A DNA stretch of 64,000 nt from the NCBI RefSeq assembly GCF_001665625.1, contig NZ_LZSY01000053.1:16598-80597 (forward strand), given 5' to 3'. How positions within the stretch are numbered: position 1 is the first letter of the stretch; each line of letters starts with the position of its first letter. Positions 1-11,013 of the stretch are shown here, piece by piece. Origin of the DNA: Mycolicibacterium peregrinum (GTDB lineage: Bacteria; Actinomycetota; Actinomycetes; Mycobacteriales; Mycobacteriaceae). The position numbers were made by a program, and so were the translations under genes. The notes beneath the pieces are model-generated. The model was not told the DNA's origin. It saw only the letters and a list, made by a program, of their open reading frames with translations, and did no database searches.

Positions 1-336
1 GGCCCCGTCTACGGATCCGGTCTGCCCTCGGACATCTGGAAATCCACGATGGACGGCGCGCTGAAAGGCACCGACAACGAGAAGTTCCCGAAGCCGACCG
101 AGATCGGGGGCTATGCGGGTGTGCCGCAGGCCCCGCCGCCCCCGCCCGCACCGGGTACTCCGGGTGGTCCACCGATCGTGATGCCTTCGGAGACCGTGAT
201 TCAGCCGACCATCGAAGTGGCCCCGGGTATCACGATCCCGATCGGCCCCCCGACGACCGTGCCGATCGGACCGCCGCCGGGAGCTCCCGTTGTGCCTGGC
301 GTGCCGGGCGAGCCGGTGCCACCGCCGCCTCCGTGA
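1..336 (+). CDS. ponA1: PonA1-type penicillin-binding protein, C-terminal part (5' truncated by window)
   Basis: The frame is open from base 1 to a TGA at 334-336, so the start lies upstream of the window. The visible 111 residues carry the end of a transpeptidase-type domain (GPVYGSGLPSDIWKSTMDGA) followed by a long tail rich in proline, glycine and valine. This is the layout of mycobacterial PonA1, a bifunctional class A PBP that polymerises and cross-links peptidoglycan in the periplasm and ends in an extracellular Pro-rich tail. The downstream membrane protein starts inside the stop codon (GTGA overlap), as between Rv0050 and Rv0051. The catalytic domains are not visible, so identity rests on the C-terminus and on synteny. 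Confidence 0.85.
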   Translation, partial: GPVYGSGLPSDIWKSTMDGALKGTDNEKFPKPTEIGGYAGVPQAPPPPPAPGTPGGPPIVMPSETVIQPTIEVAPGITIPIGPPTTVPIGPPPGAPVVPGVPGEPVPPPPP

Positions 337-2021
337 CGGACCAGGTGTCCCCGGCTCCGCCGGTCGAGTTGGATTCGCCGGCCCCGCCGGCCGAACTGGT
401 ATCCCCGGCGCCGCCCGCAGAAGACCGACGGAGCGCCGACGACCGCGACCTCCCCAGCCGCAACGACCGGTTGACCGAGGCGCTGTCGCAGACGGTGGGC
501 GGGCCCGTCGGCCGACATGCGTTGATCGGCCGGTCCCGCTTCATGACCCCGCTGCGGGTGATGTTCATCATCGCCGTGGTGTTCCTGGCATTGGGATATA
601 CGTCCAAGGCCGCGTGCCTGCAGACGACCGGCAGCGGGACCGCTGGGCAGCGGGTGGCCAACTGGGAGAACAACCGGGCCTATTACGAGCTGTGCTATTC
701 CGACACGGTTCCGCTCTACACCGCAGAGTTGTTGAACCAGGGCAAGTTTCCCTACAAGTCCAGTTGGGTCGAGAACGACGCGACCGGCAAGCCACGAATG
801 CAGTACGACGGCAGTCCGGCGATCCGCTACATGGAATACCCGGTGCTGACGGGGCTGTACCAGTACGCGTCGATGTCACTGGCCAAGACCTATACCGCAC
901 TGACGAAGCTGGTGTCGGTCCCGCTCATCGCCGAAGTGGTGATGTTCTTCAACATTGCCGCGTTCGGTTTGGCGCTGGCCTGGTTGGCGACGATCTGGGC
1001 CACCTCACGACTGGCCGGCCGGCGGGTGTGGGATGCCGCGTTGGTGGCCGGCTCACCCATCGTGATCTTCCAGGTGTTCACGAATTTCGACGCCCTCGCC
1101 ACCGCCTCCGCGGCGGGCGCGATGCTGGCGTGGGCCCGTCGAAAACCGGTGTGGGCCGGGGCGCTGATCGGAATCGGGGTGGCGGCCAAGCTGTATCCGT
1201 TGCTGTTGTTCGTTCCGCTCGTGCTGCTTGGGTTACGCACCGGGCGTCTGCGTGAGGTCGGCAAGACGGCGTTGACAGCGGTGGCGACGTGGTTGGTCGT
1301 CAACCTGCCGATCATGGTGATGTTCCCGCGCGGATGGTCAGAGTTCTTCCGGCTCAACACCCGTCGTGGTGACGACATGGATTCGCTGTACAACGTGGTG
1401 AAGTCGTTCGGCGACTGGCAGGGCTTCGATCCGGACCTGGGTTTCTGGCAGCCGCCGACGGTGTTGAACACCGTCACCGCAGTGTTGTTCGCCGCGTGCT
1501 GCATTGCGATCGGCTACATCGCACTGACGGCGCCGCAGCGGCCACGGTTGGCGCAACTGGCGTTCCTGGTGGTCGCCACCTTCCTACTGACCAACAAGGT
1601 GTGGAGCCCGCAGTTCTCGCTGTGGCTGGTGCCGCTGGCGGTGCTCGCCTTGCCGCACCGCCGAATCTTGTTGGCGTGGATGACCATCGACGCCCTGGTA
1701 TGGGTGCCGCGCATGCTCTATCTGTACGGCGAGGCCAACAAGGGCCTCCCCGAGCAGTGGTTCACCACCACTGTGTTGCTGCGTGATCTCGCGGTCATCG
1801 CGTTGTGCGCGTTGGTCGTTCGTCAGATCTATCGCCCGGACCTCGACCTGGTCCGACACGGCGGCCGCATCGACGACCCCACCGGTGGGGTGTTCGACAA
1901 AGCGCCCGATAGCCCGCCGCGGTGGCTGCCGGACTGGCTGCGACCGTCGGCTGACCGGGTGCGTATCGAACCGGCTCCGGAGCCCGAGCTGGTGGACGCC
2001 TCGGTTGTCACGCCAGAGTGA
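333..2021 (+). CDS. polytopic membrane glycosyltransferase-87-like protein (Rv0051-like)
   Basis: 562 residues. A GTG start overlaps the ponA1 stop by four bases (GTGA), implying translational coupling. The first ~65 residues are acidic and Pro-rich and probably cytoplasmic. A first membrane segment follows (MFIIAVVFLALGY), then an extracytoplasmic stretch with FDALA and KLYPLLLF motifs and about nine further hydrophobic helices, ending in a charged tail. This matches the GT87/DUF2029 family of polyprenyl-phosphate-dependent mannosyltransferase-like proteins and the gene after ponA1 in M. tuberculosis. The substrate is unknown. Its linkage to a cell-wall synthase suggests a role in envelope glycan assembly, which is inference. 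Confidence 0.85.
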   Translation: MTDQVSPAPPVELDSPAPPAELVSPAPPAEDRRSADDRDLPSRNDRLTEALSQTVGGPVGRHALIGRSRFMTPLRVMFIIAVVFLALGYTSKAACLQTTGSGTAGQRVANWENNRAYYELCYSDTVPLYTAELLNQGKFPYKSSWVENDATGKPRMQYDGSPAIRYMEYPVLTGLYQYASMSLAKTYTALTKLVSVPLIAEVVMFFNIAAFGLALAWLATIWATSRLAGRRVWDAALVAGSPIVIFQVFTNFDALATASAAGAMLAWARRKPVWAGALIGIGVAAKLYPLLLFVPLVLLGLRTGRLREVGKTALTAVATWLVVNLPIMVMFPRGWSEFFRLNTRRGDDMDSLYNVVKSFGDWQGFDPDLGFWQPPTVLNTVTAVLFAACCIAIGYIALTAPQRPRLAQLAFLVVATFLLTNKVWSPQFSLWLVPLAVLALPHRRILLAWMTIDALVWVPRMLYLYGEANKGLPEQWFTTTVLLRDLAVIALCALVVRQIYRPDLDLVRHGGRIDDPTGGVFDKAPDSPPRWLPDWLRPSADRVRIEPAPEPELVDASVVTPE

Positions 2022-2063
2022 CGCTCGGCGCCGACAGCCACGCTGGCGTGACAATGGGTGGGC

Positions 2064-2759
2064 TCAGCCGTGATGTGGCGGGTACCCCGGGTTTTGCACC
2101 GGGTACCCCTGAAACGGTGAAAACGGCTGGGGTGGGGTTTCCTCTGGTGCGGCCGGCTGATTGGCCCTGATCCAGGCACCCGTGGCCGGCAGCATGGCCA
2201 GGACGAGCGTCGTGAGCACGTAGATGAGAACCACGGTCCAGACCAAGAAAAAGGCGGGGCGGCCATCGCGGGTGGCGTCGGTGTAGGTTGCCGCGAGGCC
2301 GACGACAGCGATCGGCACGGCCAGTGCGGAACCGGCGATCACCAGCCCGCGGCCGGCCCTCTTGGGTTTGTACAGCTTTATCGCGCCGAACAGCCAGAGC
2401 AGCCCGTAGCCGCCGATCACCAGAAGATTACCGACGATCGTTCCCAACGCCTCGCCGAGTTCCATCCGGCCGTTGCTCACATCCACAAGCATTGCGACCA
2501 CCCCTGCCAGAAGGACGCCGAAAACTATCACCGCGGCGACGCCTGCCAGGGCGGCGGCGGCGATCCCGAAGACACCCCTGGCCGGGGCGGCTGGTCCGGA
2601 TTGCGGTTGGCCGGGCTGGGCGTTTACGACCGGCGGCTGGCCGAACTGTGGAAAACCGCCCTGGTGGGGGAATCCCGGTTGCGGGAATCCGGAGGGCTGC
2701 TGTGCGAAGTCGGGCTGGCCACCCGACCCCGGCCGGTAGGGCCCGTACGGATCGTTCAC
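2064..2759 (-). CDS. Pro/Gly-rich small membrane protein, tandem paralog 1 of 5
   Basis: 231 residues from a GTG at 2759; the frame is open further upstream, but the product then begins VNDPYGPYRPG, like its paralogs. The N-terminal ~55 residues are rich in Gly, Pro, Gln and Phe with GFPQPGFPHQGGFP-type repeats. Four hydrophobic segments follow and a C-terminal signature LAMLPATGAWIRANQ, then a Pro-rich tail. It lies 59 bp after paralog 2 on the same strand and is the most divergent of the five, with a longer tail and KLYKPKRAG between helices. The architecture suggests a small four-helix membrane protein with disordered ends. No enzymatic motif was seen and the function is unknown. Confidence 0.8.
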   Translation of the reverse strand: MNDPYGPYRPGSGGQPDFAQQPSGFPQPGFPHQGGFPQFGQPPVVNAQPGQPQSGPAAPARGVFGIAAAALAGVAAVIVFGVLLAGVVAMLVDVSNGRMELGEALGTIVGNLLVIGGYGLLWLFGAIKLYKPKRAGRGLVIAGSALAVPIAVVGLAATYTDATRDGRPAFFLVWTVVLIYVLTTLVLAMLPATGAWIRANQPAAPEETPPQPFSPFQGYPVQNPGYPPHHG

Positions 2760-2818
2760 ACCGCCTCCTCGAAGTCCACGTTCACACGGGCCGCGGTAGG
2801 CACGAGATCCGCACCGCT

Positions 2819-3418
2819 TCAACCCCGGTATGGCGGATAGTACTGCGGAGCAACTGGATCCTGCTTCGCCTGGATCCAGGCTTTCGTCGAGGGCAGCATC
2901 GTCAGGACCAGCGTTCCGATCGGGAAGGCGAAGTCCAGCAATGCGATTGTGACGATGGCGCCCGCGCTGGGTTCGGCGTTGGTGAATCCTTCGATCAGAA
3001 AGAGCGCACCGGCCAGCATGATCGCGGCACATCCGGCGGCGATGATCCCGCGGCTGATTGCCTTGCGTCGCCACAGCTGTATCGCTCCGGTCACGAGTGC
3101 CAGTCCGGAGGCGATACACAACAGAGCAACCGTGGCAGCCGGCACCTCGGAACGATGCCTGCTGATCACCGCGACCATGATCAGGATGCCCAGGACGAGT
3201 CCGGCCAGTCCGCCCAGTAGCGCCAGGATGGCGGCGATGGTCCCAGTCGCCGCGCTCGGGTTGCTCGGCGGCGCCGACTGATGGGCGCTCGGGTAGCTGG
3301 GTTGGCCGAACCCGGGCTGGTGGGAGAAGACGGGCGGCGGCGTCTCGAAAACGGGCTGTTGTGAGAAGGCCGGTTGTTCCGGCATTCCCTGATCGAAGGG
3401 ACCGCTGGGAAACGTCAC
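2819..3418 (-). CDS. Pro-rich small membrane protein, tandem paralog 2 of 5
   Basis: 199 residues from a GTG at 3418 giving VTFPSGPFDQGMPEQ, which aligns with the N-termini of paralogs 4 and 5 and decides the start; upstream ATGs in the same frame lack this match. The layout is a Pro/Gln-rich head (FETPPPVF, FGQPSYPS), four hydrophobic helices, the motif RRKAISRGIIAAGC between helices 2 and 3, and the shared end LTMLPSTKAWIQAKQDPVAP plus a short Tyr/Pro tail. It sits 98 bp downstream of paralog 3. It is probably a membrane protein of unknown function arising by local gene duplication. Confidence 0.8.
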   Translation of the reverse strand: MTFPSGPFDQGMPEQPAFSQQPVFETPPPVFSHQPGFGQPSYPSAHQSAPPSNPSAATGTIAAILALLGGLAGLVLGILIMVAVISRHRSEVPAATVALLCIASGLALVTGAIQLWRRKAISRGIIAAGCAAIMLAGALFLIEGFTNAEPSAGAIVTIALLDFAFPIGTLVLTMLPSTKAWIQAKQDPVAPQYYPPYRG

Positions 3419-3516
3419 AGATCCCCCCGGAGTCTCAAAGGCTGACAGGGCCCAGCCTATCTGGACTGCCGAGGGCACAGTGCCAGTGTCGTTCGCGCAG
3501 CCCGAGCCCGTCGGCG

Positions 3517-4062
3517 TCAGGTCGCGGCAACCAGGTCCTGTTTCGCCCGGATCCACGCCGCGGTCGACGGGAGCAATGCCACCACGAGGGTGGCGATCGG
3601 CAGAATCAGACTCAGGATCGCCAGTCCGCTGATGGCGTAGGACCCGTAGCGGGCTGTCGTGGCCAGACTCAGTCCGAGGCTGATCAGGCTGCCGAGGATG
3701 ATCAATACGCAGCCGCTGACGATCAGTCGGCGTCCGATCATCTTGCGTCGCACCAGCGCCACGGTGCCGGCCAGAAGCAGGATTCCGCAGACGACGCTCA
3801 GCAGCGTCGCGAGGACGGTCAACGCCAGCGCACCGGGGGTTCTGAGGGCCAAAGTCCGTAGGCCCGCGTCTCCTGCCAGTGCGGCCAGACCGCTCAGCCC
3901 GATGATGCCGTTGCTGAGAGTCAGCAGTGCACCGATCCCGGACAGGACAGCAGTGATGATCGCTGTGAGCGCGCCCGGCGCGGCCTCCGGTTGGCCCTCG
4001 GATCGGGATTCGACGAGCGCGGACTCGGGGTGTTGCCCCTCGGATCCGTGGGGAGAGGTCAC
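3517..4062 (-). CDS. small membrane protein, tandem paralog 3 of 5
   Basis: 181 residues from a GTG at 4062 (VTSPHGSEGQHPES). The head is short and lacks the Tyr-Pro repeats of its sisters. Four hydrophobic segments follow, with RRKMIGRRLIVSGC between helices 2 and 3 and the family ending VALLPSTAAWIRAKQDLVA, without the Pro/Tyr tail. The loss of both Pro-rich ends is the main difference from the other copies. Spacing is 40 bp after paralog 4. An alternative upstream ATG at 4137 would add an unrelated basic stretch and is less likely. Function unknown. Confidence 0.75.
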   Translation of the reverse strand: MTSPHGSEGQHPESALVESRSEGQPEAAPGALTAIITAVLSGIGALLTLSNGIIGLSGLAALAGDAGLRTLALRTPGALALTVLATLLSVVCGILLLAGTVALVRRKMIGRRLIVSGCVLIILGSLISLGLSLATTARYGSYAISGLAILSLILPIATLVVALLPSTAAWIRAKQDLVAAT

Positions 4063-4102
4063 TGCTGCTCCGATCGTGGGTGGTTGGTGGGGGTGTACGG
4101 AA

Positions 4103-4738
4103 TCAGCCCGGGTACGGCGGATACGGCTGGGGCGCAATCGGATTCTGCTTCGCCTGGATCCATGCAGCTGTCGACGGCAGTAGTACCAGCACGAGAGTCG
4201 CGATCGGGAAGATCACACCCACGAGATCCGCAGCGACGCCGCGGTCGTACTCATAGTCCGCGATCGCCGACGGCGTCCAGGTGAGATTGATCAGGGTGCT
4301 CAGAATGGATGCCGAACAGCCTGCGGCCACGAGCCACCGCCCAATCATCTTGCGTAGCAACAACGTAACCGTCCCGATCAGAAGCAGCACTCCGGCAACG
4401 ATGTTCAGCCCCGTGATGGCGACCAGAGGTGTCCATGCGCTTCGGGCAGCATCGGACGTTTCGCCTATCAGTATCGAAAGCCCGAAGGCCATGAAGAGGC
4501 CCCCTACAACGTTCGCCAAGCCGCCGAGGCCCGCAAGGACACCCGCGATGATGCCGGTGACCCCACTCGGGGGCACCGGGGCTGAGGGCGGCATGCCATA
4601 GGGCTGTTGCGGGTAGCCCGGCGGCGGATAGCCGGGTTGCTGCGGGTAGCCGGGCTGCGGCGGCGGGTAGCCAGGCTGCTGCGGATAGCCGGGCTGGCCG
4701 GGAAGCCCCTGACCGTACGGCCCATTGGGATACATCAC
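4103..4738 (-). CDS. Tyr/Pro/Gly-repeat small membrane protein, tandem paralog 4 of 5
   Basis: 211 residues from a GTG at 4738 followed at once by ATG at 4735; either could be used. The head has the clearest low-complexity repeat of the array, iterated GYPQQPGYPPP units over about residues 15-45. Four hydrophobic helices follow, with RKMIGRWLVAAGC between helices 2 and 3 and LVLLPSTAAWIQAKQNPIAP before a PYPPYPG tail. Such Tyr-Pro-Gly heads occur in several actinobacterial membrane proteins and are usually cytoplasmic and disordered. It is likely co-transcribed with its neighbours (gaps of 87 and 40 bp). Confidence 0.8.
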   Translation of the reverse strand: MMYPNGPYGQGLPGQPGYPQQPGYPPPQPGYPQQPGYPPPGYPQQPYGMPPSAPVPPSGVTGIIAGVLAGLGGLANVVGGLFMAFGLSILIGETSDAARSAWTPLVAITGLNIVAGVLLLIGTVTLLLRKMIGRWLVAAGCSASILSTLINLTWTPSAIADYEYDRGVAADLVGVIFPIATLVLVLLPSTAAWIQAKQNPIAPQPYPPYPG

Positions 4739-4825
4739 GGTTCCCCCGACCCTCGAAGTTTTACAGGCTCACCATATTCCGGTTTGGGTGACTCAGAGCG
4801 GCTTTGGCTTCAGGTCGGCTTCGGG

Positions 4826-5434
4826 TCAACCCCAGCCCGGGTGCTGTGGGTAGGGCTGGGGCGCAACTGGATTCTGTGCGGCTTCGATCCACGCGGTCGT
4901 CGACGGCACCAGGGCCAACACCATGGTCACGATGGGGAAGACGGTCCCCACCACAGCGAAGATCTCACGGGCGTGGTAGCCGTAGGACGACGCTTCGGCA
5001 GCGGTCACGCCGAAGATGAGCAGGGTGCTCACGATCGCCAGCGCGCACGACCCGACCACGAGCCATCGGCCTCGCATCTGCCGTTCGCGCAGCTTCACCG
5101 CTCCGATGGCGCACATCACTCCGAAGGCGGCATTGAGCGCGGTCACGATGATCAGAAACGCGAGCTCGGCACCGGAGCCGCTGGAGCTGGTGGCCCATGC
5201 GGCGACTGCGATCGCCGCCAGAACGCTGGTCCCGATGCCTGCAACAGCGCCGAGCGCCGCGAACACGGCCGCGGTGATCCCCGTGGCCCCGCTGGGTTCC
5301 ACGGACGGTCCTGCGCTGGGCTGTTGTTGCGGATGGCTGAAGAGGGGTGGCAATGGCTGTTGCGTGTAACTGGGCTCCGGATAGCCGGACTGGTCGGGGA
5401 ACTCCTGGCCGAAGGGCGAATTGGGATAGGTCAC
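4826..5434 (-). CDS. Pro-rich small membrane protein, tandem paralog 5 of 5 (first gene of the array)
   Basis: 202 residues from a GTG at 5434 giving MTYPNSPFGQEFPDQ. The head has Tyr, Pro and Gln residues, followed by four hydrophobic segments, RERQMRGRWLVVGSC between helices 2 and 3, and the family end LALVPSTTAWIEAAQNPVAP with a Pro/His tail. This is the 5'-most gene of the minus-strand array and diverges from rpsF, so the array promoter should lie in the 156 bp at 5435-5590. The upstream face GGGGAUC resembles a ribosome-binding site. Function unknown. Confidence 0.8.
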   Translation of the reverse strand: MTYPNSPFGQEFPDQSGYPEPSYTQQPLPPLFSHPQQQPSAGPSVEPSGATGITAAVFAALGAVAGIGTSVLAAIAVAAWATSSSGSGAELAFLIIVTALNAAFGVMCAIGAVKLRERQMRGRWLVVGSCALAIVSTLLIFGVTAAEASSYGYHAREIFAVVGTVFPIVTMVLALVPSTTAWIEAAQNPVAPQPYPQHPGWG

Positions 5435-5590
5435 AGATCCCCTCGATCTTGACGTCGGATGGCCCGCATCGTACGGATTTCGCAGATCAGGGCTATTTCC
5501 GGTAGCCTAACCCGGTTGCCGACGCAGGCGACCCTCCTGCCACGGAATTCGCCGTGGCCGTACACGACCAGAGGAGGTGATGAGGTTCTA

Positions 5591-5881
5591 ATGCGTCCAT
5601 ACGAAATCATGGTCATTCTCGACCCCACACTTGACGAGCGCACCGTAGCTCCGTCGTTGGAGACGTTCCTGAACGTCATCCGCAAGGATGGCGGTTCTGT
5701 CGACAAGGTCGACATCTGGGGACGCCGCCGGCTGGCCTACGAGATTGCCAAGCACGCCGAGGGCATCTACGCCGTTGTCGACGTCAAGGCTGAACCGGCC
5801 ACTGTGTCCGAGCTCGACCGTCAGCTCAACCTGAACGAGTCCGTGCTGCGGACCAAGGTGATGCGGACCGACAAGCACTAA
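5591..5881 (+). CDS. rpsF: 30S ribosomal protein S6
   Basis: 96 residues, normal length. The product starts [12 protein letters not shown], the conserved S6 N-terminus, and contains [13 protein letters not shown] and the C-terminal VLRTKVMR. The ATG at 5591 follows an unusually strong ribosome-binding site (GAGGAGGTGA, 5571-5580); an in-frame start at 5459 would add a non-conserved extension. S6 binds 16S rRNA together with S18 in the platform of the small subunit. It is the first gene of the usual rpsF-ssb-rpsR-rplI cluster. Confidence 0.97.
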   Translation: MRPYEIMVILDPTLDERTVAPSLETFLNVIRKDGGSVDKVDIWGRRRLAYEIAKHAEGIYAVVDVKAEPATVSELDRQLNLNESVLRTKVMRTDKH

Positions 5882-5950
5882 AGGCTGTCAGTCGTCGGCG
5901 GGGCTACGTAGGCTTCGCGCAAACGGACATGCCTATCCCAGGAGGATCTC

Positions 5951-6454
5951 GTGGCTGGTGACACCACCATCACAGTTGTCGGAAACCTGACCGCTGACCC
6001 GGAACTGCGTTTCACTCCGTCAGGCGCAGCAGTCGCCAACTTCACCGTCGCCTCGACGCCGAGGATGTTCGATCGGCAGAGCAACGAGTGGAAGGACGGC
6101 GAGGCGCTGTTCCTGCGGTGCAACATCTGGCGTGAGGCGGCCGAGAACGTGGCCGAGAGCCTCACCCGGGGTTCGCGGGTGATCGTCACCGGCCGGCTCA
6201 AGCAGCGTTCCTTCGAAACCCGCGAGGGTGAGAAGCGCACCGTTGTCGAGGTCGAGGTCGACGAGATCGGTCCGTCCCTGCGCTACGCCACGGCCAAGGT
6301 CAACAAGGCCAGCCGTAGTGGCGGCGGCGGTGGTGGTGGCTTCGGTGGTGGTGGCGGCGGAGGTTCGCGCCAGGCCGAGCCCAAGGACGATCCGTGGGGC
6401 AGTGCGCCGGCGTCGGGCTCCTTCAGTGGAGCCGACGACGAGCCGCCGTTCTGA
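5951..6454 (+). CDS. ssb: single-stranded DNA-binding protein
   Basis: 167 residues from a GTG at 5951 with AGGAGGA just upstream. The N-terminal OB fold (residues 1-~115) shows [20 protein letters not shown] and FLRCNIWR. A Gly-rich linker follows, with long glycine runs at about residues 124-140, and the acidic tip ends DDEPPF, the conserved docking tail for replication and repair partners. The protein coats single-stranded DNA at forks and repair sites as a tetramer. Its position between rpsF and rpsR is standard for actinobacteria. Confidence 0.97.
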   Translation: MAGDTTITVVGNLTADPELRFTPSGAAVANFTVASTPRMFDRQSNEWKDGEALFLRCNIWREAAENVAESLTRGSRVIVTGRLKQRSFETREGEKRTVVEVEVDEIGPSLRYATAKVNKASRSGGGGGGGFGGGGGGGSRQAEPKDDPWGSAPASGSFSGADDEPPF

Positions 6455-6489
6455 TCAACAACGAAATTTTTGCAAGGAAGAGATAACCA

Positions 6490-6753
6490 ATGGCCAAGTC
6501 GAATACCAAGCGGCGGCCGGCACCGGAAAAGCCGGTCAAGACCCGCAAGTGCGTGTTCTGCTCCAAGAAGGGCAAGGGGCAGATCATCGATTACAAGGAC
6601 ACCGCGCTGCTGCGCACCTACATCAGCGAGCGCGGCAAGATCCGTGCCCGCCGGGTGACCGGCAACTGCGTCCAGCACCAGCGCGACGTTGCCGTCGCGG
6701 TGAAGAATGCCCGCGAGGTGGCTCTGCTGCCGTTCGGCTCGTCGACGCGGTAG
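6490..6753 (+). CDS. rpsR: 30S ribosomal protein S18, cysteine-containing (zinc-type) form
   Basis: 87 residues with [19 protein letters not shown] and [22 protein letters not shown], typical of S18. The CxxC at residues 21-24 and the Cys in GNCVQHQ mark the C+ form that binds zinc; mycobacteria often also encode a Cys-less paralog used under zinc starvation, which is not in this window. AGGAAGAG precedes the ATG at 6490. It is co-located with its S6 partner and ssb. Confidence 0.97.
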   Translation: MAKSNTKRRPAPEKPVKTRKCVFCSKKGKGQIIDYKDTALLRTYISERGKIRARRVTGNCVQHQRDVAVAVKNAREVALLPFGSSTR

Positions 6754-6764
6754 GGGGCAGACCA

Positions 6765-7220
6765 ATGAAGCTGATTCTCACCGCTGAAGTTGAGCACCTG
6801 GGCGTCGCAGGCGACGTCGTCGAGGTCAAGGACGGCTACGGCCGTAACTACCTGCTGCCCCGTGGGCTGGGCATCGTGGCCTCCCGTGGCGCCGAGCGCC
6901 AGGCCGAGGAGATCCGCCGGGCCCGCGAGGCCAAGTCGATCCGCGGCGTCGAGCACGCCAACGAGCTCAAGACCGCGCTCGAAGGTCTGGGCGAGGTGTC
7001 GCTGCCGGTTCACGCCGCTGCCGACACCGGCAAGCTGTTTGGTTCGGTCACCGCGGCTGACGTCGTCGCTGTGATCAAGAAGGCCGGCGGCCCGAACCTG
7101 GACAAGCGCACGGTGCAGCTGCCCAAGGCGCATATCAAGTCGGTCGGCACGCATCCGGTCACCGTGAAGCTTCACACCGGCGTCGAAGCCAAGGTGTCGC
7201 TGAACGTCGTCGCTGAGTGA
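6765..7220 (+). CDS. rplI: 50S ribosomal protein L9
   Basis: 151 residues, normal length. It starts [32 protein letters not shown], the hallmark L9 N-domain, followed by the long connecting helix and a C-domain containing GKLFGSVT. Only 11 bp separate it from rpsR, so it is in the same operon. The longer frame opening at 6228 is a shadow of ssb and rpsR. A GC-rich hairpin with a short T run follows 50 bp downstream. Confidence 0.97.
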   Translation: MKLILTAEVEHLGVAGDVVEVKDGYGRNYLLPRGLGIVASRGAERQAEEIRRAREAKSIRGVEHANELKTALEGLGEVSLPVHAAADTGKLFGSVTAADVVAVIKKAGGPNLDKRTVQLPKAHIKSVGTHPVTVKLHTGVEAKVSLNVVAE

Positions 7221-7272
7221 GTAAACCCGCCGCGGAGTAATCCGTAGCGGAGCGATTCCGCCGGCACTCAAT

Positions 7273-7310
7273 CGCCCGGGTGGGGACCTGCAAAGGTTTC
7301 CACCCGGGCG
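7273..7310 (+). terminator. intrinsic-type terminator after rplI
   Basis: An 11-bp perfect stem (CGCCCGGGTGG with CCACCCGGGCG) contains an inner ACCT/AGGT stem and is followed directly by TTT. It lies 52 bp after the rplI stop and closes the ribosomal-protein operon. The T run is short, as usual in mycobacteria. Confidence 0.8.
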
Positions 7311-7683
7311 TTTGCTGTATCTCTGGCGAACTCGTTGCGGGAAACTCTGGACAGCGAAGCTAACTCGGTGTTAACCCGCCGGGTCCCGGGGCGCAACACA
7401 ACACGCCCGGGACGGCAACCCGGCACGACACGCCGAAGAACTTCCCATACACAAACACTGATAACCCCTATGGCACCCTGACCAGGGAAAACAAAAGATC
7501 GCTCGGGAATGATCCACAGGTTCTCCCCAGAGGCTCAACACCGCGACCGAGACCTATCCCCACACCATCCACAGGTTGATCAACAGGGGTGGTTTCGGGC
7601 GGCTCCAGCAACGTCTACCGTGATGCGTCGCGGCGCCGTCACGAAGCTTTGTCGCCGACGTGTTTTACAGTTGCAGTACCGAT

Positions 7684-7699
7684 TCGAATAAACGTTCGA
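7684..7699 (+). promoter_or_regulatory. SOS box (LexA operator) candidate upstream of dnaB
   Basis: TCGAAT-AAAC-GTTCGA matches the mycobacterial SOS consensus TCGAAC-N4-GTTCGA at 11 of 12 defined positions with exact spacing. It ends 40 bp before the preferred dnaB start. Binding by LexA is inferred only from the match. Confidence 0.6.
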
Positions 7700-7739
7700 G
7701 CTTGTCGTGAGGCGGGTCTCGGAAGGGGGTGGGGAGTCC

Positions 7740-10376
<2,637 letters not shown>

Positions 10377-10743
10377 CCGTACACGCGCGCGGCCAATCTG
10401 CAATGCGATGACAACAACGACGACTGTCGGGGATATCGCTGTCGTCGACCGGACACGGTTGCATCGAAGTGCCGGCCCGCCGGGCCCGGCAAGCGAAGTA
10501 CACCGACAAGCCGCGGTTCTGCCTCACTCGTGCCCAGGCGGCCACAGCAATTCGCAAGCCGAGAACACCGAGAACAATCCCACCACTTTCCGTAGACACT
10601 GTCCTATCAGTTCAAGTGCGCAGAATTGCGGGCTGTGCAGAGCACTCACTGAAGACGGGTAGGCGACTACTCATCCTTCGTTCGTAGAAGCATGCGATCG
10701 TGGGTCTGACCTCAGATCGTGTGTCACCGAACAAGGAGGAGAA
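10377..10743. other. 367-bp intergenic region after dnaB
   Basis: No frame here shows recognisable protein, a ribosome-binding site or coding-type third-position GC. No clear terminator hairpin was found. The end of the region carries GATCGTG twice (around 10689 and 10712) and the strong ribosome-binding site of the next small gene (10733-10741). Nothing else recognised. Confidence 0.5.
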
Positions 10744-11013
10744 ATGGCCACCGCAAAACGCACAGTGGACCTCGACACCGCCGAGTTTGAAGTTTTCCAA
10801 CTGGATCTCGACGAGGCGGAAAGATCAGCATTTCTCGGTGATCCGACCGGTTTCATTCGTGAGCTTCTGGGCGAGGAACACGTGGTCAACCGCGTTCTGA
10901 TCGATACCGCGATCATGAACGGGGTATGCGCGGGAGGGACATGGGAGCTCAGACATGTCCTGTCAGGGCCCGGTAAGTCCACCCACATGCTTTTCTGCAT
11001 CAACCCAGTTTGA
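10744..11013 (+). CDS. small protein, possible orphan RiPP precursor
   Basis: 89 residues with an excellent ribosome-binding site (AAGGAGGAG) ahead of the ATG. Residues ~10-50 are acidic and helical (LDLDEAERSAFLGDPTGFIRELL), resembling the FLADP-type leaders of nitrile-hydratase-like RiPP precursors. The C-terminal ~30 residues change character: GVCAGGTWELRHVL then Ser/Thr/His and a second Cys near the end (FCINPV). Leader plus short Cys/Ser/Thr-rich core is the RiPP plan, but no modifying enzyme, protease or exporter is adjacent. Base composition is slightly lower in GC than the neighbours. A small cytosolic protein of other function is equally possible. Confidence 0.6.
   Translation: MATAKRTVDLDTAEFEVFQLDLDEAERSAFLGDPTGFIRELLGEEHVVNRVLIDTAIMNGVCAGGTWELRHVLSGPGKSTHMLFCINPV

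Larger units (their letters stand above)
7221..7739. other. 519-bp non-coding region between rplI and dnaB
   Basis: No convincing gene. It holds the rplI terminator, a comparatively A-rich stretch around 7450-7500, and several DnaA-box-like words: TGATCCACA at 7510-7518, CTATCCCCACA at 7554-7564 and CCATCCACA at 7565-7573. The palindrome GTTGATCAAC lies at 7575-7584 and an SOS-box-like palindrome at 7684-7699. The dnaB promoter presumably lies in its last 100 bp. Confidence 0.6.
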
